DNA of 17,003 nucleotides from DATJLQ01 sp035509415 (lineage in GTDB: Bacteria; Pseudomonadota; Alphaproteobacteria; JACZXZ01), in assembly GCA_035509415.1 (NCBI GenBank), contig DATJLQ010000189.1:1-17003 (forward strand), given 5' to 3'. Positions 15,049 to 17,003 of this stretch are shown one piece after another. The translations under genes and the position numbers were made by a program. The notes below the pieces were generated by a model that worked only from the letters and a program-made list of their open reading frames with translations, was not told where the DNA came from and searched no databases. Positions within the stretch are counted from its first letter, which is position 1. Each line of letters opens with the position of its first letter.

Positions 15049-15055
15049 GGGGAGG
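15049..15055 (+). promoter_or_regulatory. Ribosome binding site deciding the GTG start of the SRPBCC gene
   Basis: GGGGAGG lies 5 nt before GTG 15061, the strongest ribosome site in the reading frame. The alternative upstream GTG at 14986 has none as good. Confidence 0.7.
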
Positions 15056-15060
15056 CATTC

Positions 15061-15651
15061 GTGGCACGCAACGCATCGAGACGCGGGAAGTCCGCGCGCA
15101 AGCCGAGGAAGCCGAAGAAGATCGCGCCTCGTCCGAAGAAGCGCGCATCGCGTCCGAAGAAGCGCGCGGCCGGGACGGCGCAACTCAAGCGCGCCTCGAC
15201 GCGCGCCGCGCGCACGAAATCCCCCGAGCCCGCGCGCCCGCGGCCGAAGCCCGCGAAGACCGGCACGATCGAGCAGGCGCTGCTCGTCAATGCCGCGCCG
15301 CTCGAAGTGTTCCGCGCCCTCGCCGAGCCCGCGCGCCACAGCGCCTTCACCGGTGCCCGCGCGACGGGGGCCGCGCGGCCCGGCGGCCGCTTCACCGCGT
15401 TCGACGGCTATATCGACGGGACCTATCTCGTGGTCGTGCCGGGAAAGCGCCTTTCGATGCGTTGGCGCACCCGCGCCTTCCCGCGCGGTGCGCGCGCGTC
15501 GCGGCTCGATTTCGTGCTCAAGCCCGAGGGCGCCGGCACGCGCCTCACCATGACGCAGCGGAATCTTCCGCCGAGTCAGGTCGAGAAATACCGCAAGGGC
15601 TGGATCGCGAATTACTGGAATCCGCTCAAGGCCTGGTTCGACGCGCGCTGA
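15061..15651 (+). CDS. SRPBCC/AHSA1-domain protein with a basic, histone-like N-terminal tail
   Basis: A 196-residue protein. Residues about 68-196 form a START-like AHSA1 domain (IEQALLVNAAPLEVFRALAEPARHSAF, GGRFTAFDGYIDGTYLVVVPGKRLSMRWR, TRLTMTQRNLP and the final KYRKGWIANYWNPLKAWF), a fold that binds hydrophobic ligands or activates partners. Residues 1-66 are extremely basic: 27 Lys or Arg and one acidic residue, with Pro and Ala between, like histone-H1 or AlgP-type DNA-binding tails. The tail contains a 7-residue repeat (RPKKRAS/RPKKRAA) encoded by a 21-nt direct repeat. It may bind nucleic acid or membranes; that is inference. GTG 15061 was chosen for its GGGGAGG site. It converges on pagL with 9 bp between the stops. 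Confidence 0.87.
   Translation: MARNASRRGKSARKPRKPKKIAPRPKKRASRPKKRAAGTAQLKRASTRAARTKSPEPARPRPKPAKTGTIEQALLVNAAPLEVFRALAEPARHSAFTGARATGAARPGGRFTAFDGYIDGTYLVVVPGKRLSMRWRTRAFPRGARASRLDFVLKPEGAGTRLTMTQRNLPPSQVEKYRKGWIANYWNPLKAWFDAR
15130..15167 (+). repeat. In-frame 21-nt direct repeat in the basic tail
   Basis: The 17-mer CGTCCGAAGAAGCGCGC occurs exactly at 15130-15146 and again at 15151-15167, a 21-nt period equal to seven codons. It encodes two copies of RPKKRA and suggests growth of the tail by duplication. Confidence 0.8.
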
Positions 15652-15660
15652 ACGCGCGGC

Positions 15661-16185
15661 CTACTTCCCGAACAGCTGCTCCTTGAGCTTCGTGAGCGGG
15701 TAGGCGTAGGTCATCAAGACCGTCTCGGAGCCCGGATTCTCCGAGCCGATGCCCGCGTTCGAGATGTGGTGGAACTCGACGCCGAGGCGCGAGCGGTCGT
15801 CGAAGCGGTAGGCGACGTCGATCGCCGAGCGGAACTCGGGCACCGCCCCCAGCTTCACGTCGTTGCCATGGTCGTAGGCGCCGATCGCCTCGCTCCAGGT
15901 CGCGACCCAGCGCCGGCCGAAATAGAGGTCGAGGGCGAAGCCGCCATATTCGTACGTAGCACCCTTGGCCGTGCCGAACATGCCCACCATCGGCTTCGCG
16001 ACGCCGAGAATCTTGTAGGATGAGCGGTACTCGACATCGAAAATGCCCGTGTGGGCGTGGCGCACGTCGAACGCGCCGGCCTGGATCTCGAGGAAGGCGG
16101 GATCGTCGCCGGTCAAGGGGCCGGCGTGGGAAATCGTTGCGCAACAAAGGCTTGTCGCGAAAGCCGCCAACCCGAGCCAGCGCAA
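15661..16185 (-). CDS. pagL: Lipid A 3-O-deacylase, PagL type (acyloxyacyl hydrolase family)
   Basis: Outer-membrane barrel esterase that removes the 3-linked acyl chain of lipid A. The protein has 174 residues, matching PagL. The signal peptide MRWLGLAAFATSLCCATISHA covers 1-21, with cleavage before Gly22. The catalytic region FHHISNAGI gives His140 and Ser142, and Glu154 lies 12 residues after the serine, the same spacing as His126-Ser128-Glu140 in Pseudomonas PagL. The fold is otherwise short beta strands (YEYGGFALDLYFGRRW). The start is TTG 16185: it opens the signal peptide directly and has GGGGGA 7 nt upstream, whereas upstream ATGs add 50 or more non-signal residues. The last residues (LKEQLFGK) do not end in Phe. 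Removal of lipid A acyl chains would alter envelope permeability and host recognition. Confidence 0.9.
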   Translation of the reverse strand: MRWLGLAAFATSLCCATISHAGPLTGDDPAFLEIQAGAFDVRHAHTGIFDVEYRSSYKILGVAKPMVGMFGTAKGATYEYGGFALDLYFGRRWVATWSEAIGAYDHGNDVKLGAVPEFRSAIDVAYRFDDRSRLGVEFHHISNAGIGSENPGSETVLMTYAYPLTKLKEQLFGK

Positions 16186-16192
16186 GGAAGAA

Positions 16193-16198
16193 TCCCCC
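16193..16198 (-). promoter_or_regulatory. Ribosome binding site deciding the pagL TTG start
   Basis: GGGGGA on the minus strand, 7 nt before TTG 16185, in frame with the signal peptide. Confidence 0.6.
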
Positions 16199-16232
16199 AA
16201 ATGACGAGCCCGCTTGGCGCGGGCGTTGGGCC

Positions 16233-16260
16233 ATCTTACGGCATTCGGCGCGGGGCGCAA
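16233..16260 (-). promoter_or_regulatory. Candidate pagL promoter
   Basis: On the minus strand, TTGCGC (16255-16260) and TAAGAT (16233-16238) are 16 bp apart. A start near 16226 would give a leader of about 40 nt before the TTG start. The match is modest. Confidence 0.35.
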
Positions 16261-16276
16261 GGCGCGGGTCGTGACG

Positions 16277-16448
16277 CAGTTTGAAACTCCGGCCATGGTC
16301 CAAGCTCGCGTCATCACCGGGCCCCCGGGACCGGCCGTCGGCCGGCACGAGGCCAAGCTTCACGTCCCGGTGATCCACGTCTTTCCAGCGCCAAGGCGTG
16401 GATGGCCGGACCAAGTCCGGCCATGACCCAAGCCAGGATTTCAAACTG
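16277..16448. mobile_element. MITE-like palindromic intergenic element
   Basis: A 172-bp unit bounded by exact 10-bp terminal inverted repeats, CAGTTTGAAA (16277-16286) and TTTCAAACTG (16439-16448). Inside are a second inverted pair ATCACCGGG/CCCGGTGAT (16313-16321, 16366-16374), a 15-bp palindrome CCGGCCG-T-CGGCCGG (16331-16345), and a perfect 8-bp hairpin GGCCGGAC-CAA-GTCCGGCC (16404-16422). There is no coding capacity and no obvious target duplication. Such nested palindromes are typical of dispersed intergenic repeats in alphaproteobacteria; mobility is inference. Confidence 0.6.
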
Positions 16449-16510
16449 AGGCACTAGTAAGGTGCGTGGGCGCGTGGCGTTGTCGTCGCGCGCAAGACCC
16501 GCGCGGGCCT

Positions 16511-16561
16511 CGAACGCCTGCGGGACTCGAACGCTTGCGGGACTCAGACGCTTGCGGCTTG
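16511..16561. repeat. Three-copy 17-bp tandem repeat spanning the pip stop codon
   Basis: The units are CGAACGCCTGCGGGACT (16511-16527), CGAACGCTTGCGGGACT (16528-16544) and CAGACGCTTGCGGCTTG (16545-16561). The first two differ at one base; the third is more diverged and encodes the last residues of Pip (QAASV) and most of its stop codon. The pattern suggests that the pip 3' end was the source and was duplicated outward. Confidence 0.8.
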
Positions 16562-17003
16562 GGGCGTGCGCAGCCGGTCGGTCGCCTCGATGAGCGCCGA
16601 GCGGATGCCGGTCTCCATCGCCGAATGGCCCGCGTCGGGCACCACCACGTAACGCGCCTCGGGCCAGGCCCGATGCAGCTCGTCGGCGGTGACGATCGGG
16701 CACACCATGTCGTAGCGGCCCTGGACGATGGTCGCCGGGATGTGGCGGATGCGCCCGATATCGGCGAGGAGCGCGTTCTCGGGCAGGAACACGTCATGCA
16801 CGAAATAATGCGCCTCGATGCGCGCGAGGCCGAGGGCCATGCGGTCGTCGCCGAAGGCGGCCACCGTCTCGGGGCTCGGCAGCAGCGTCGAGCACGCCCC
16901 TTCGAACATGCTCCAGCGCCGCGCCGCCGGCATGTGCACGGCCGGGTCCGGGTCCATGAGGCGCTTGTAGTAGCCGCGCAGGAGATCGTCGCGCTCGGGC
17001 GCG
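16544..17003 (-). CDS. pip: Prolyl aminopeptidase (proline iminopeptidase), C-terminal part
   Basis: Alpha/beta-hydrolase that removes N-terminal proline from peptides in the cytoplasm. The frame is open to the right edge, so the N-terminal part with the nucleophilic serine (GGSWG) is outside. About 152 residues are visible. They begin ERDDLLRGYYKRLMDPDPAV, typical of the family's cap entry, then AARRWSMFEGACSTLLPS and LARIEAHYFVHDVFL with the conserved glutamate. The catalytic Asp is in VQGRYDMVCP and the catalytic His in DAGHSAMETG. Lengths and motif order match the S33 peptidase family. The last five residues and stop lie in the third unit of a 17-bp tandem repeat, so the C-terminus may be recently altered. 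Confidence 0.93.
   Translation of the reverse strand, partial: APERDDLLRGYYKRLMDPDPAVHMPAARRWSMFEGACSTLLPSPETVAAFGDDRMALGLARIEAHYFVHDVFLPENALLADIGRIRHIPATIVQGRYDMVCPIVTADELHRAWPEARYVVVPDAGHSAMETGIRSALIEATDRLRTPQAASV

Larger units (their letters stand above)
16186..16543. other. 358-bp intergenic region between pagL and pip
   Basis: No gene is supported. It contains the pagL ribosome site and candidate promoter (16193-16260), a MITE-like palindromic element (16277-16448), a stretch without recognisable signals (16449-16510) apart from the small palindrome CCCGCGCGGG near 16498-16507, and two of the three units of a 17-bp tandem repeat that runs into the end of pip. Confidence 0.7.

Noticed and set aside
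15626..16444. 272-codon minus-strand frame over pagL and the palindromic element
   Set aside because: It is another frame of pagL and repeat DNA; the catalytic PagL residues are in the frame ending at 15661.
1..17003. CRISPR array, phage genes, toxin-antitoxin pair or biosynthetic cluster
   Set aside because: No regularly spaced repeats, no cas-like, phage structural or small paired genes, and no synthase-type proteins were found on either strand.

Overview
The window is a densely packed, GC-rich stretch (mostly strong G/C at third codon positions) of what is most likely an alphaproteobacterial chromosome. Pointers are the SecF that begins MRLLRFVPDDTKIDF, the RlmN tail, the alphaproteobacterial type of MaoC hydratase, a tRNA-Arg(CCT) with an encoded CCA, and a palindrome-rich intergenic element of the kind seen in Rhizobiales and Rhodospirillales genomes. 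No phage, CRISPR, toxin-antitoxin or transposase gene is visible, and most genes are housekeeping or accessory metabolism.

Layout, left to right. (1) The 3' part of rlmN (+) runs convergently into pgk (-). A divergent promoter region separates pgk from a short-chain dehydrogenase (+). (2) The dehydrogenase overlaps tail to tail with a 1167-residue iron-sulfur flavoprotein (-). In one chain this protein carries a GltD/NfnB-like half and a PyrK/NfnA-like half. It lies 62 bp downstream of secF (-) and may be co-transcribed with it. (3) pcm (+) diverges from secF. It converges on a two-gene minus-strand operon of a fumarylacetoacetate-hydrolase-family enzyme and a ketopantoate-reductase-family dehydrogenase. 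(4) A 482-bp intergenic region, relatively AT-rich in its right half, precedes a signal-peptide-bearing outer-membrane beta-barrel protein (+), which ends in a textbook UUCG terminator. (5) tam (+) is followed by a 7-TM membrane protein with two ExxE motifs resembling those of FTR1 iron permeases (+), then tRNA-Arg(CCT) (-). (6) A stand-alone MaoC hydratase (+) and an SRPBCC/AHSA1 protein with a histone-like basic tail (+) converge on a PagL-type lipid A deacylase (-, TTG start). (7) A MITE-like palindromic element and a 17-bp tandem repeat lie between pagL and the 3' end of a prolyl aminopeptidase gene (-), which runs off the right edge.

The most interesting candidate is the single-chain NfnB-NfnA-like flavoprotein with its unassigned N-terminal domain of about 240 residues. 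Next are the FTR1-like membrane protein, the basic-tailed SRPBCC protein and the nested-palindrome element. I see no clear multi-gene novel system. All function assignments rest on motifs read by eye, and no database search was possible.
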